Positions 27,031 to 35,244 of a DNA stretch of 49,730 bases are shown here, piece after piece. The stretch covers positions 1-49,730 of the forward strand of contig NZ_JAMXXK010000023.1 of the NCBI RefSeq assembly GCF_024129735.1. Direction: 5' to 3'. A program made the position numbers and the translations under genes. Source of the stretch: Acinetobacter lwoffii. GTDB taxonomy: Bacteria > Pseudomonadota > Gammaproteobacteria > Pseudomonadales > Moraxellaceae. The stretch's first letter is position 1. Each line of letters opens with the position of its first letter. A model generated the notes under the pieces. That model was not told the DNA's origin and ran no database searches. It saw nothing but the letters and a program-made list of their open reading frames with translations.

Positions 27031-29259
27031 TTAAGCTTTAGGGGTTTCTAACGACTCACCTGCAATGACACCGCCATCTTTACGGGTAATCACGACTGTT
27101 GCTGAGCGTGGACGTGAATACGCACGACCAGTACTGATTAAATGTTCAGCTTGGTTTGCAGGCCAAGTGCCACCTGGATGTTGCACGTTTACAAAAATGG
27201 CTTTGTAGTCAGGTGTCATAGTGACCCCTGTAATTTCACAGCCAGCAGGACCAACCAAGAAACGGCGTAGCTTCGAGTCATCGAGCTTCGCACCCATAGG
27301 TGTTTTTTGTGTGCCTGTCCCCGCTGTTGCGGTTTGTACAGAACCATCGCTCACTGAACCAGGAAGTGCTGCCAGCATCATGCAGTTGGTTGTATCCGTA
27401 TATGCACCATCGTCAGTTTGTAACCATAATACGCCTCGGTCATCAAACCACATACCATCTGGGCTAGAGAAGTCATTTGCATCCGTCAAGCCAGAAAGGT
27501 TTACACCTGGGATTGAATCTGCTTCGGCACCAAATAGGAAAATATCCCATGTAAATGATGTTGCAGTAACATCGTCGCCTGTTTCACGGAAGCGAATCAC
27601 GTGACCATTAATATTGCCACGTAGGCGGTTCGTTGCATCATCATCATCTGAATATTGGCGTGGATTAGCTGCATCAATTACATGTGCTGAACCGCGTTGT
27701 GAGTTATTGGTTAATGTGACATACACTTCGCCATTATGTGGATTTACCGCAACCCATTCAGGGCGGTCCATTTTAGTTGCGCCCGCTGCATCGGCTGCGA
27801 TACGTGCATTGACCAAAATATCTGCTCGGTCTGCAAATTTGTATTCTGCATAGTTGGCAATCTTTGGATTAGACAAAGAGAGTTCTAACCATTGGCCTTT
27901 AGCTTCACCCGTTGCTTCATTGAAATCAAATTGCGCAACATAAAGCTTACCGTTATTCATGTATTTGTCGCCAGCCGCATAGCCACCGTTGACATCAGTA
28001 GGATTCCACGGAGTATCTGAGACAAATTTATAGATGTATTCGCCTTGTGAATCATCACCCATATAGAATGCAAGTGGTTTACCTGCAATGGCACGGCTAG
28101 CACGGCAGTCTTCATGAGCAAAGCGACCTAAAGCGGTACGTTTTACTGGCATACTACGATTATCAAACGGATCTATTTCAACAATCCAACCGAAAGTATT
28201 AATCGAGTTGCGATAATCCTCTTGTTCCGATGCACCGCTGATGACTGTGTTCCAACGGCTGAAATAATCTGGCGTAAAGATTTGTGGATTTCTAATGCTT
28301 TGCCAGTTATAACCACGTGCGCCATTATTGACTTTATAGCGTTTTAACGCATGTTCGGTATTGGCATCGCGTACATCCCCGCCTTCGGTGTCTTTTTGAC
28401 GTGCGAGATATTGGTTGAAGTTTTCTTCAGTGGTGAGATAAGTGCCCCAAGGGGTATAGCCGTTACCACAGTTGTTGATGGTGCCACGTGTTTTGGTACC
28501 ATCTGGGCTAAATGCTGTTTGTACCAACGTATTACCACGTACAGGGCCACGGTATTCCATTTCAGTTGCTGCTGTAATACGGCGGTTAAATGGCGAGTTT
28601 AAATCGACCGTGATTTCTTGTGTCTCAGGATTTTTGTTGATTGCAACAATAGAAACACCATGAGAGTTCACTTCACGGATCACTTCATCTTCAGTGATAT
28701 CATCTTGATCAAATATGTTACCACGAGGGTGTAAGTCATCACGTTGTAAATATTCGTGATTCATCACCAATAAGCCAGTGTCCGATACAGTCGCATCAAA
28801 ATTTTGCTTGCTGGTATTTAAACCAAAAAAGGTCATACCATCATGGTTGTCACCGACACGGCGTTCGTAGGATACACCACTAGGAATATTGTTTTCATCC
28901 CATACAGGTAGGCTTGGGTGTAAAGGATCACCTACCGCATGTAGGACTTTAAAATCATAGCCTTCAGCCACAGTAAATTGCTCTAAAGTGTTTTTATCCA
29001 CTGGTTTGAAGGTTAATGATTTAGGTGTTGCAGTTAAATCTGGTTCATTCGGTGTTGCAGGTGTGCTTGGCGGAGTTGATTCTTCATCATTATCGCTACA
29101 GCCCGTAAGTGAGGCTGCTAAGGTTAATGCTACTGCACCACCAGCCGTCTTTTTAATTAAATCGCGACGACTCATCTGTTGGTTAAACAGTTGGTGAAAT
29201 TCTGGGTTCCCCGAAGTGTTGCTGTCATAATCATCATTAAAAGCAATTTGATCAGTCAT
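27031..29259 (-). CDS. phoX: PhoX-family alkaline phosphatase, Tat-exported
   Basis: Hydrolyses phosphomonoesters to release phosphate; PhoX enzymes use calcium and iron. The 742 residues include a twin-arginine motif SRRDLIKK (residues 30-37), a hydrophobic stretch and a lipobox-like ASLTGC, so the product is probably a Tat-exported lipoprotein. An unusual 29-residue stretch precedes the RR motif. Family features include the N-terminal LLVMNHEYLQ and the C-terminal VNVQHPGGTWPAN. It is downstream of tatABC with its own candidate PhoB box and is preceded by a terminator, so it is probably a separate transcript. Confidence 0.93.
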   Translation of the reverse strand: MTDQIAFNDDYDSNTSGNPEFHQLFNQQMSRRDLIKKTAGGAVALTLAASLTGCSDNDEESTPPSTPATPNEPDLTATPKSLTFKPVDKNTLEQFTVAEGYDFKVLHAVGDPLHPSLPVWDENNIPSGVSYERRVGDNHDGMTFFGLNTSKQNFDATVSDTGLLVMNHEYLQRDDLHPRGNIFDQDDITEDEVIREVNSHGVSIVAINKNPETQEITVDLNSPFNRRITAATEMEYRGPVRGNTLVQTAFSPDGTKTRGTINNCGNGYTPWGTYLTTEENFNQYLARQKDTEGGDVRDANTEHALKRYKVNNGARGYNWQSIRNPQIFTPDYFSRWNTVISGASEQEDYRNSINTFGWIVEIDPFDNRSMPVKRTALGRFAHEDCRASRAIAGKPLAFYMGDDSQGEYIYKFVSDTPWNPTDVNGGYAAGDKYMNNGKLYVAQFDFNEATGEAKGQWLELSLSNPKIANYAEYKFADRADILVNARIAADAAGATKMDRPEWVAVNPHNGEVYVTLTNNSQRGSAHVIDAANPRQYSDDDDATNRLRGNINGHVIRFRETGDDVTATSFTWDIFLFGAEADSIPGVNLSGLTDANDFSSPDGMWFDDRGVLWLQTDDGAYTDTTNCMMLAALPGSVSDGSVQTATAGTGTQKTPMGAKLDDSKLRRFLVGPAGCEITGVTMTPDYKAIFVNVQHPGGTWPANQAEHLISTGRAYSRPRSATVVITRKDGGVIAGESLETPKA

Positions 29260-29323
29260 ATTTTGTTCCTAGCAGTATGTGCTTGGTTGTTTTAAATGGT
29301 TATGAGTAAATTAACGGCTAAAA

Positions 29324-29341
29324 ATGACAGGGAAGTGAAAG
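29324..29341 (-). promoter_or_regulatory. Candidate PhoB box of phoX
   Basis: On the minus strand CTTTCAC-TTCC-CTGTCAT gives two PhoB half-sites 11 bp apart (consensus CTGTCAT), about 65 bp before the phoX start. The second half-site matches exactly; the first differs at two positions. Confidence 0.6.
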
Positions 29342-29393
29342 AATTGTTTCAATAAAATTAAATAAATCAGTATTTTATTGAAAATTAAAAACA

Positions 29394-29416
29394 AAAAGAC
29401 AGCAAGAGCTGCCTGA
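29394..29416 (-). terminator. Terminator of tatABC
   Basis: On the minus strand an AGGCAGC / GCTGTCT hairpin with a TCTT loop precedes a T-rich run, between tatC and the phoX promoter region. Confidence 0.65.
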
Positions 29417-29452
29417 GTAAATCGATATTTTTGTTGTTTTGGCTGGTTATTG

Positions 29453-30229
29453 TTATTCGGTCTTTAAACGACGTTTTTCAATCAGTTTTCCTGCCAGTAA
29501 ACCCAGTTCAAACAGTAGCCACATTGGGACAGCCAGCATGATCATCGATAGGGCATCCGGAGGTGTAACAAACATTGCCACAAAAAAGCAACCCACAATA
29601 ATAAAGCGCCGTTTCTCTACCAGAGTCTGTGTCGAAACTGCGCCAATCAAGATCAGAACCAGGGTAATAATGGGAATTTCAAAGGTAAAACCAAAGACCA
29701 GAAACAGCTTTAAACAGAAGCTGAGATAACTGTTGATGTCGGTCATCGGGGCCACAGTTTCCGGCGAAACACTGATAAAAAAATGCAGAATCGAGGGCAA
29801 TGCCACAAAGTAGGCAAAACTGATACCGGTATAAAACAGCACGATACTGCCGATCAAAAGTGGCAAGGCCAAGCTCTTTTCTTTGGCATAGAGCGCAGGC
29901 TTAATAAAGGTCCAAAGCTGATACAGGATGAACGGCATCGCGATCATCAGCGCGACAAAGAAGTTCAGCTTAAAAGGTGCCATGAAGGTTGCAGTGACAT
30001 CCGTGGCAATCATGGTTGAACTGGCTGGTAGCTGTGCACGCAACGGTTCGGACAACCATTGATAAGTCTGATTAGCAAAGGGTAATAAGCAGAAAAACAG
30101 GCCAATCAGGACCGCAACCACTTTAAACAGATGCTTTCTTAATATGATCAAATGCTGAGTAATCGGCATCTGTTCAAGGTTCAGCTCTGCAGCATCATTT
30201 GAGGCTGGTGTGGTCGGTAAGGATGTCAT
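29453..30229 (-). CDS. tatC: Sec-independent protein translocase TatC
   Basis: A polytopic membrane protein that binds the twin-arginine signal in the TatBC receptor complex. The 258 residues carry six transmembrane segments. Conserved motifs include STMIATDVTATF, LYAKEK (E103 equivalent in E. coli numbering) and FTFEIP (E170 equivalent). The N-terminal signal-contact motif is HLIILR, where E. coli has HLIELR: the conserved glutamate (E15) is an isoleucine. The ATG overlaps the tatB stop by 4 bases. Confidence 0.96.
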   Translation of the reverse strand: MTSLPTTPASNDAAELNLEQMPITQHLIILRKHLFKVVAVLIGLFFCLLPFANQTYQWLSEPLRAQLPASSTMIATDVTATFMAPFKLNFFVALMIAMPFILYQLWTFIKPALYAKEKSLALPLLIGSIVLFYTGISFAYFVALPSILHFFISVSPETVAPMTDINSYLSFCLKLFLVFGFTFEIPIITLVLILIGAVSTQTLVEKRRFIIVGCFFVAMFVTPPDALSMIMLAVPMWLLFELGLLAGKLIEKRRLKTE

Positions 30230-30648
30230 ACGGCCACCTTCATTTCTGTATAGCGTGGTTCTGAAATCACGGTTTGAATTGCTTTAGGCTTGGGTAAATA
30301 CACGGGGGATACAGGCTGTATCACCGGCTGATAGCTGAGCAAGGGCTGAACAGCTTGCGATTTTATTTTTACTTCATCGGTTGCCATCGGCTGCTGCAAA
30401 TCTGTTATTTGTGCCTGCATCTTGGCTTCCAGTTCCTGAATCCGTTGCATTTCAGCTTGCATCTGTTCACGTAGCTCGGACAGGCGCAATTCACGGTCAA
30501 GATCATTCTGAACATTGCTCACCATACGCTTGATCTTGCCGTACCATGTTCCGACAAAACGGACTGCTTCCGGAAGCTTATCTGGCCCAAGGACCAAAAG
30601 TGCAATAATCCCGAAAATCAGCAGCTCGGTCATTCCAATATTGAGCAT
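30226..30648 (-). CDS. tatB: Sec-independent protein translocase TatB
   Basis: A single-span subunit that forms the Tat receptor complex with TatC. The N-terminus MLNIGMTELLIFGIIALLVLGPDKLP has the short transmembrane helix and glycine-proline hinge of TatB. An amphipathic helix and a coiled region (about 50-85) follow, then a Pro-rich tail that is likely disordered. It has 140 residues, starts 9 bases after tatA and overlaps tatC by 4. Confidence 0.93.
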   Translation of the reverse strand: MLNIGMTELLIFGIIALLVLGPDKLPEAVRFVGTWYGKIKRMVSNVQNDLDRELRLSELREQMQAEMQRIQELEAKMQAQITDLQQPMATDEVKIKSQAVQPLLSYQPVIQPVSPVYLPKPKAIQTVISEPRYTEMKVAV

Positions 30649-30657
30649 AGCGAACTC

Positions 30658-30876
30658 TTAACTTTTAACCGAATGTTCAGGCGTTTTGACTTGGGCCTCA
30701 ATAGTGCGCGGCTCTGCAAGTTTGGCCTGTTCAGCTTCTTCATCTTTGACTGATTTTTTAAAGTCTTTAATCGCGCCGCCGACGTCTTTACCCAGATTTT
30801 TAAGTTTCGATGTGCCGAACAATAAAATCACTACAATTGCAAAAATCAGCACATGCCAAATTGATAATCCTGCCAT
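30658..30876 (-). CDS. tatA: Sec-independent protein translocase TatA
   Basis: The pore-forming subunit recruited by TatBC for translocation. The 72 residues include the transmembrane helix ([15 protein letters not shown]) and an amphipathic helix ([20 protein letters not shown]). The length is usual. It has a ribosome binding site (AGAGGA) and lies 44 bp from an 11-bp-phased array of PhoB half-sites. Confidence 0.95.
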   Translation of the reverse strand: MAGLSIWHVLIFAIVVILLFGTSKLKNLGKDVGGAIKDFKKSVKDEEAEQAKLAEPRTIEAQVKTPEHSVKS

Positions 30877-30920
30877 TATTTTATCCTCTATATTTCATGC
30901 ACCTATCTCAGCAGGCTTGT

Positions 30921-30960
30921 ATGACAGCGCGGTGACGCTTTGATGACAGTTTGCCGACAC
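30921..30960 (-). promoter_or_regulatory. Candidate PhoB box array of tatABC
   Basis: On the minus strand half-sites occur every 11 bp: CTGTCAT at 30949-30943, GCGTCAC at 30938-30932, CTGTCAT at 30927-30921, and a weaker GTGTCGG at 30960-30954. Two match the PhoB heptamer exactly. PhoB binding is inferred. Confidence 0.65.
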
Positions 30961-31062
30961 AGCAGCGGGGTAATGAATCACTCAGATCAAAAATTCTATC
31001 ATTTGAGAAAAACTAAGCTGTGCTAGCATACAGCCTGATATGGAAATCTCAGCAGCATTGTC

Positions 31063-31944
31063 ATGGCCTTAATTCTTCCCCTCCTGTCTTTTCTGATCGG
31101 TTATTGGGGGGTGCAATATTTAAAACCAGTTCGACCTCTCTTGGCGTCTTTATTGGCCCGAGTACTGATTCCAGTACTGATTATCTACAACATGGTGTTT
31201 TACCAAGAGGGCAGTTTGTGGCTGATTGCCTTCAGCTTTTTCTGTTCCTGTCTGTTCTTTGCCCTATTTTATTTCACCTTGAAAAATAAACTGCGTGCCT
31301 TATGCCTGAGTTATTTAAATGGGGCATGGCTGGGGATTCCTTTTGCACTGGCAGTTTTTGGCCCGCAAGCGACCAGTACCGTGGTGGCCCTGTACATCGG
31401 TGGTTCCTTGTTTGGCAATGTCTGTGCGGTAATGGCAGTCAGTGAAGCCAGACAAGATAGTGGCTATATTTTAAAAAATGTACTGCTCTCACCACCTGTG
31501 GTGGCACTGTCGGTGGCAGCTCTATTATCATTTTGGGATTTGAGTCACTGGCAGCAAGTGCCTGGGATAGAGATACTGTATCAGGCCAATAAAGTGCTGG
31601 TCACTTTTAGCGGCATGTGTGTGCTGGGGATGTGGCTAAGTAATGTGCGGATCAGCCGCTTCGATTTAATGCGTAGTCTGCAACTGATTTTTTATAGAGG
31701 ACTGTTTGCGGTTCTGCTGTGTGTTGCCGCTTATTATTATTTACCTATTCCGCAGCAGATGCTGATTTATGCGGTAATGCTGATGTTCTTTTTATTGCCG
31801 CCTGCAGCCAATATTGTGGCGCTGGAAACCCATTATCAGGGAACAGGCCATTCCGCCAAATATATTGCTTCGGGAACTTTGGCCAGCGCGATCTTGATTG
31901 CCTTATATGGGGCAGTCGTGCATGCATTGATGCCTACACTATAG
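31063..31944 (+). CDS. AEC-family (auxin efflux carrier-like) permease
   Basis: An inner-membrane protein of 293 residues with about nine to ten hydrophobic segments. AEC permeases export or exchange small organic solutes; the substrate is unknown. The central GMCVLGMWLSNV and C-terminal FFLLPPAANIVAL segments fit this family. The ribosome binding site is weak. Divergent from tatA and convergent with rdgB. Confidence 0.75.
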   Translation: MALILPLLSFLIGYWGVQYLKPVRPLLASLLARVLIPVLIIYNMVFYQEGSLWLIAFSFFCSCLFFALFYFTLKNKLRALCLSYLNGAWLGIPFALAVFGPQATSTVVALYIGGSLFGNVCAVMAVSEARQDSGYILKNVLLSPPVVALSVAALLSFWDLSHWQQVPGIEILYQANKVLVTFSGMCVLGMWLSNVRISRFDLMRSLQLIFYRGLFAVLLCVAAYYYLPIPQQMLIYAVMLMFFLLPPAANIVALETHYQGTGHSAKYIASGTLASAILIALYGAVVHALMPTL

Positions 31945-32008
31945 ATTCCCTCTCTTTTTAGGAGATGAGAAACGCTGTTTCGCAAGGGGAGAGGTGTATT
32001 TTAAAAAT
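31945..32008. repeat. Degenerate hairpin element next to the large inverted repeat
   Basis: CCCTCTC near 31948 pairs loosely with GGGGAGAGG near 31986-31994, around an inner GAAAC-GCT-GTTTC stem. It shares the CCCTCTC/GGAGAGG core with the adjacent large palindrome and may be a decayed copy. Confidence 0.45.
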
Positions 32009-32053
32009 CTCTCACCCCAGCCCTCTCCCAAAGGGAGAGGGCTGGGGTGAGAG
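32009..32053. repeat. Perfect 21-bp inverted repeat (REP/MITE-like)
   Basis: Two exactly complementary 21-base arms (first arm CTCTCACCCC through CCCTCTCCC; second arm GGGAGAGGG through GGTGAGAG) flank a 3-base AAA loop. It sits between convergent genes and starts 8 bp before the rdgB stop end (32061). The core CCCTCTCC recurs at 21930-21950. Confidence 0.8.
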
Positions 32054-32060
32054 GAGGAAC

Positions 32061-32687
32061 TTACTTCTCCAAACTCTTCTTAAACAACTGCATCGCCTGT
32101 CCACGATGACTGATTTTATTTTTCTCTTCCTTACTCATTTCTGCACTGGAAATTCCGAGTTCCGGTAACCAGAACAACGGGTCATAGCCAAAACCATTTT
32201 CACCACGCGCAGCTTCCAGAATTTCCCCGTGCCAGATACCCTGAAAGACTTGCGGTAAGGGATCTTCGGCATGTTGAACCAGTGCCAGTACGCAAACAAA
32301 CATGCCCTCAATCACTTCACCATCTTGGCGTAAGGGTTTGAGATCGGCCAGCAGTTTTTCATTATTGGCGGCATCGTTGCCATGCTCACCGGAATAACGA
32401 GCCGAGTAAATGCCGGGAGCGCCGCCAAGAACTGGCACACAAATGCCTGAATCATCTGCAATAGCAGGTTTTCCGGAAATTTTAGAAGCATGACGAGCCT
32501 TAATAATGGCATTTTCGACAAAGCTTAGACCATCTTCGATCGCATCTTCGATATTCAACTTGCCTTGAGCCACGACTTCAACCGGCAGTTGCAGCTCGGC
32601 AAACAGTTTTTCAAACTCGGCAATTTTACCTTTGTTATTACTCGCCAATACCAGTGTGCCTTGGGATAACCAGTCAGTTGCAGCCAT
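32061..32687 (-). CDS. rdgB: Non-canonical purine NTP pyrophosphatase
   Basis: Hydrolyses ITP, XTP and dITP to monophosphates, keeping damaged purines out of nucleic acids. The 208 residues have the family motifs ASNNKGKIAEFEKLF, ADDSGICV and the C-terminal SHRGQAMQLFK. The length is usual. A terminator separates it from the upstream Sel1 gene. Confidence 0.95.
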   Translation of the reverse strand: MAATDWLSQGTLVLASNNKGKIAEFEKLFAELQLPVEVVAQGKLNIEDAIEDGLSFVENAIIKARHASKISGKPAIADDSGICVPVLGGAPGIYSARYSGEHGNDAANNEKLLADLKPLRQDGEVIEGMFVCVLALVQHAEDPLPQVFQGIWHGEILEAARGENGFGYDPLFWLPELGISSAEMSKEEKNKISHRGQAMQLFKKSLEK

Positions 32688-32754
32688 GTCAAAAACTCAT
32701 TATTAGATAAAGAATGAGTACTATTTTAGCAATGGATCAGGAACTTGCGGCAAT

Positions 32755-32775
32755 AAAAAAGCACCCGAAGGTGCT
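32755..32775 (-). terminator. Terminator of the metX-metW-Sel1 unit
   Basis: GCACC-TTCG-GGTGC hairpin with a UUCG-type loop and a T-run on the minus strand, 16 bp past the Sel1-repeat stop codon. Confidence 0.85.
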
Positions 32776-32791
32776 ATTTATACCATTCAGC

Positions 32792-33382
32792 TTATTGTGC
32801 CTGAATCCATCTGTCGGCACGGTCACGCGCCTGACGGATCTGTTCTTGGGTCAGGTTGGCCGCCAAGGCAGTTTTTCTGCCTTCCGACAGCGTAATCACT
32901 TTATTGTCGAGCATGCCATCACGGGTAGATAGTTCATACCACTGGTAAGCGCCCATATAGTTTTTCTTTTTCTCTTCCATCATGGCAAGATTAAAACTGG
33001 CACGGTTATCGCCACGGCTGGCGGCTTTTTCAAAATACTGACGCGCCAGCGCTTCATCTTTTCGGGTGCCCATGCCATCTGCCAGCATACGGCCGACATT
33101 CAGCTGGGCAACCGCTAGACCCTGATCCGCAGCAGCTTTATACCAGGCAAAGGCCTGACGTTCATCTTTCTGGATGTCTTTACCATACTGGTATTTGGTG
33201 GCCAGATAAAACTGTGCACCCGCCTGACCGGCTTTCGCCGCTTTGGTCAGACTATTGATATCCATAATGGAATACTGAGCCGCTTGACTGGCAACAGAAG
33301 GACTCGGTGCAACATAATCTGCATGGGCTTGCATGCCAAAAAGTCCAGCCAGTAGCGTCGTACTTAATAATAATTTTTTCAT
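32792..33382 (-). CDS. Exported Sel1/tetratricopeptide-repeat protein
   Basis: A protein of 196 residues with a cleavable signal peptide (MKKLLLSTTLLAGLFGMQAHA). Three or four Sel1-like repeats follow (AQFYLATKYQYGKDIQKDE, then AVAQLNVGRMLADGMG). Such repeats usually bind other proteins; no function is evident here. The start overlaps the metW stop by 4 bases, so it is translated with the met genes, which is an odd partner for methionine synthesis. Confidence 0.85.
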   Translation of the reverse strand: MKKLLLSTTLLAGLFGMQAHADYVAPSPSVASQAAQYSIMDINSLTKAAKAGQAGAQFYLATKYQYGKDIQKDERQAFAWYKAAADQGLAVAQLNVGRMLADGMGTRKDEALARQYFEKAASRGDNRASFNLAMMEEKKKNYMGAYQWYELSTRDGMLDNKVITLSEGRKTALAANLTQEQIRQARDRADRWIQAQ

Positions 33383-33972
33383 AGCGCGCTCACTCGATAA
33401 ATTGCGACTTCACCAAATAGATTAGGGAGATGCTTGCTCAGCAAACTATCTTCTTGATTCCCGTTCACAGCGAGTCGATTAATAATTTTGATGTTATTTT
33501 CCGCACAAAGTGCTTCAAAATCACGAAATGTACATAAGTGGATATTCGGGGTGTTATACCACATATACGGCAAGGCTTCAGAAACCGGCATTCTCCCTTT
33601 GATTGCCAAGAAAGACCGGGTCTTCCAGTGCGCAAAGTTCGGGAAGGTAATAATGGCCTGTTTCCCCACACGCACCATATCACGTAATAATACGTCAGGC
33701 GCATCTACAGCTTGCAAAGCTTGTGCCATGACCACATTGTCAAAAGACTGGTCAGCAAAGCGGCTTAAGCCGAGGTTTAAGTCCTGCTGGATGATATTTA
33801 ACCCGCGACTGACGGCAATTGCAATCTTTTCCTGATCAATTTCTAATCCGTATGCACGAATATCGTGCTTTTTACTCATTTGTGCCAGCAGTTCACCATC
33901 GCCACAACCGAGGTCAAGTACGCTAGAACCGGGCTTAATCCACTTTTCAGCGAGTTGTTGATCGATACGCAT
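33379..33972 (-). CDS. metW: Methionine biosynthesis protein MetW
   Basis: A SAM-binding methyltransferase-fold protein of 197 residues, paired with MetX in many bacteria. Motif I VLDLGCGDGELLAQM marks the SAM site. MetW is needed with MetX for activity in several proteobacteria. The start overlaps the metX stop by a single base. Confidence 0.93.
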   Translation of the reverse strand: MRIDQQLAEKWIKPGSSVLDLGCGDGELLAQMSKKHDIRAYGLEIDQEKIAIAVSRGLNIIQQDLNLGLSRFADQSFDNVVMAQALQAVDAPDVLLRDMVRVGKQAIITFPNFAHWKTRSFLAIKGRMPVSEALPYMWYNTPNIHLCTFRDFEALCAENNIKIINRLAVNGNQEDSLLSKHLPNLFGEVAIYRVSAL

Positions 33973-35132
33973 TATATGGTCTCCTTCGGTGTTGCTTTCA
34001 GGTGTTCTTCACCCCCGAGAAATGCACGCAAAGATTTTACATAGAGCGGAATCGGGAACAGGAAGGAGTCATGGCCTTGTTCCGCATCAATATCCAGATA
34101 GCTGACAGGTTTATGGTTGCTAATTAAGGCATCCACGATTTCTTGCGAGCGGGCAGGGGTAAAACGCCAGTCAGTGGTGAATGACACCACCAGGAATTTG
34201 CACTGGGTATTGGCCATGGCTTTTTTGAGCGACTGTTCATATTCACGCGACGGATCAAAGTAATCCAGTGCCTTGGTCATGATCAGATAGGTATTGGCAT
34301 CGAAGTTACGGCTGAACTGTTCACCCTGATAACGCAAATAGCTTTCGACCTGAAATTCAACATCGAAACCATACATAAATTTGCCTGATTTCAAATCGCG
34401 GCCAAACTTCTGCTTCATGGCTTCTTCGGACAGGTAGGTAATATGGCCGACCATACGTGCCAGAATCAGGCCACGTTTAGGATAGCTGTCATTTTCCAGA
34501 TAACGACCATTATGGAAATCCGGGTCTGACAAAATCGACTGACGTGCCACTTCGTTAAAAGCAATATTCTGTGCAGAAAGCTTTGGAGCGCTGGCAATGA
34601 TCACGCATTTTCTTAAACGGTTTGGATAATCCACTGACCATTGCAATGCCTGCATGCCACCCAGTGAACCGCCAATGATGGCATCCCAGGTATCAATTCC
34701 TAAACGATCAGAGAGCAGGGCTTGGGTTTTGACCCAGTCACGTACCGTAACCAATGGAAAATCGGGGCCATAAGGACGGTTGTCATTTTCAGGGTTGGGC
34801 GAGATCGGGCCGGTAGAACCGCTACAGCCACCAATATTATTCAGTGAAACCACAAAGAATTTTGAAGTATCAATGGCTTTGCCGGGGCCAATACATGAAT
34901 CCCACCAGCCGGCTTTTTTATCATCTGCATGATGATAGCCTGCGGCATGGTGATGACCGGAAAGGGCATGACAAATCAGAATGGCATTGGACTTATCGGC
35001 ATTGAGTTCGCCATAAGTTTCAACCATCAGTTCAAAACGTGGGAGGATGCGACCGCATTCAAGCTCTAACGGCTCTTCAAATTGGAACTTTTGTGGGACA
35101 ACAATGCCCACTGAGTCAGCTGGAAAAGACAC
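33972..35132 (-). CDS. metX: Homoserine O-acyltransferase MetX
   Basis: Acylates homoserine in methionine synthesis. The 386-residue alpha/beta-hydrolase has the nucleophile elbow GGSLGGM, with the aspartate and histidine near DAEQGHDSF. From memory, MetX of Acinetobacter baylyi uses succinyl-CoA rather than acetyl-CoA; the acyl donor here is therefore uncertain. It heads the metX-metW-Sel1 operon. Confidence 0.95.
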   Translation of the reverse strand: MSFPADSVGIVVPQKFQFEEPLELECGRILPRFELMVETYGELNADKSNAILICHALSGHHHAAGYHHADDKKAGWWDSCIGPGKAIDTSKFFVVSLNNIGGCSGSTGPISPNPENDNRPYGPDFPLVTVRDWVKTQALLSDRLGIDTWDAIIGGSLGGMQALQWSVDYPNRLRKCVIIASAPKLSAQNIAFNEVARQSILSDPDFHNGRYLENDSYPKRGLILARMVGHITYLSEEAMKQKFGRDLKSGKFMYGFDVEFQVESYLRYQGEQFSRNFDANTYLIMTKALDYFDPSREYEQSLKKAMANTQCKFLVVSFTTDWRFTPARSQEIVDALISNHKPVSYLDIDAEQGHDSFLFPIPLYVKSLRAFLGGEEHLKATPKETI

Positions 35133-35164
35133 GGGGAGGATTCGCCTTAAATCTTTAGTATGAA

Positions 35165-35197
35165 TAATAAAAGGATACCATTTGCCGGTATCCTTCT
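35165..35197 (-). terminator. Terminator of leuA
   Basis: AAGGATACC / GGTATCCTT hairpin with a T-rich run on the minus strand, about 50 bp past the leuA stop codon. Confidence 0.8.
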
Positions 35198-35244
35198 AAA
35201 GTCATTTTAGTGCTATGAATTATTGCTAATTCTAATACAGCCGT

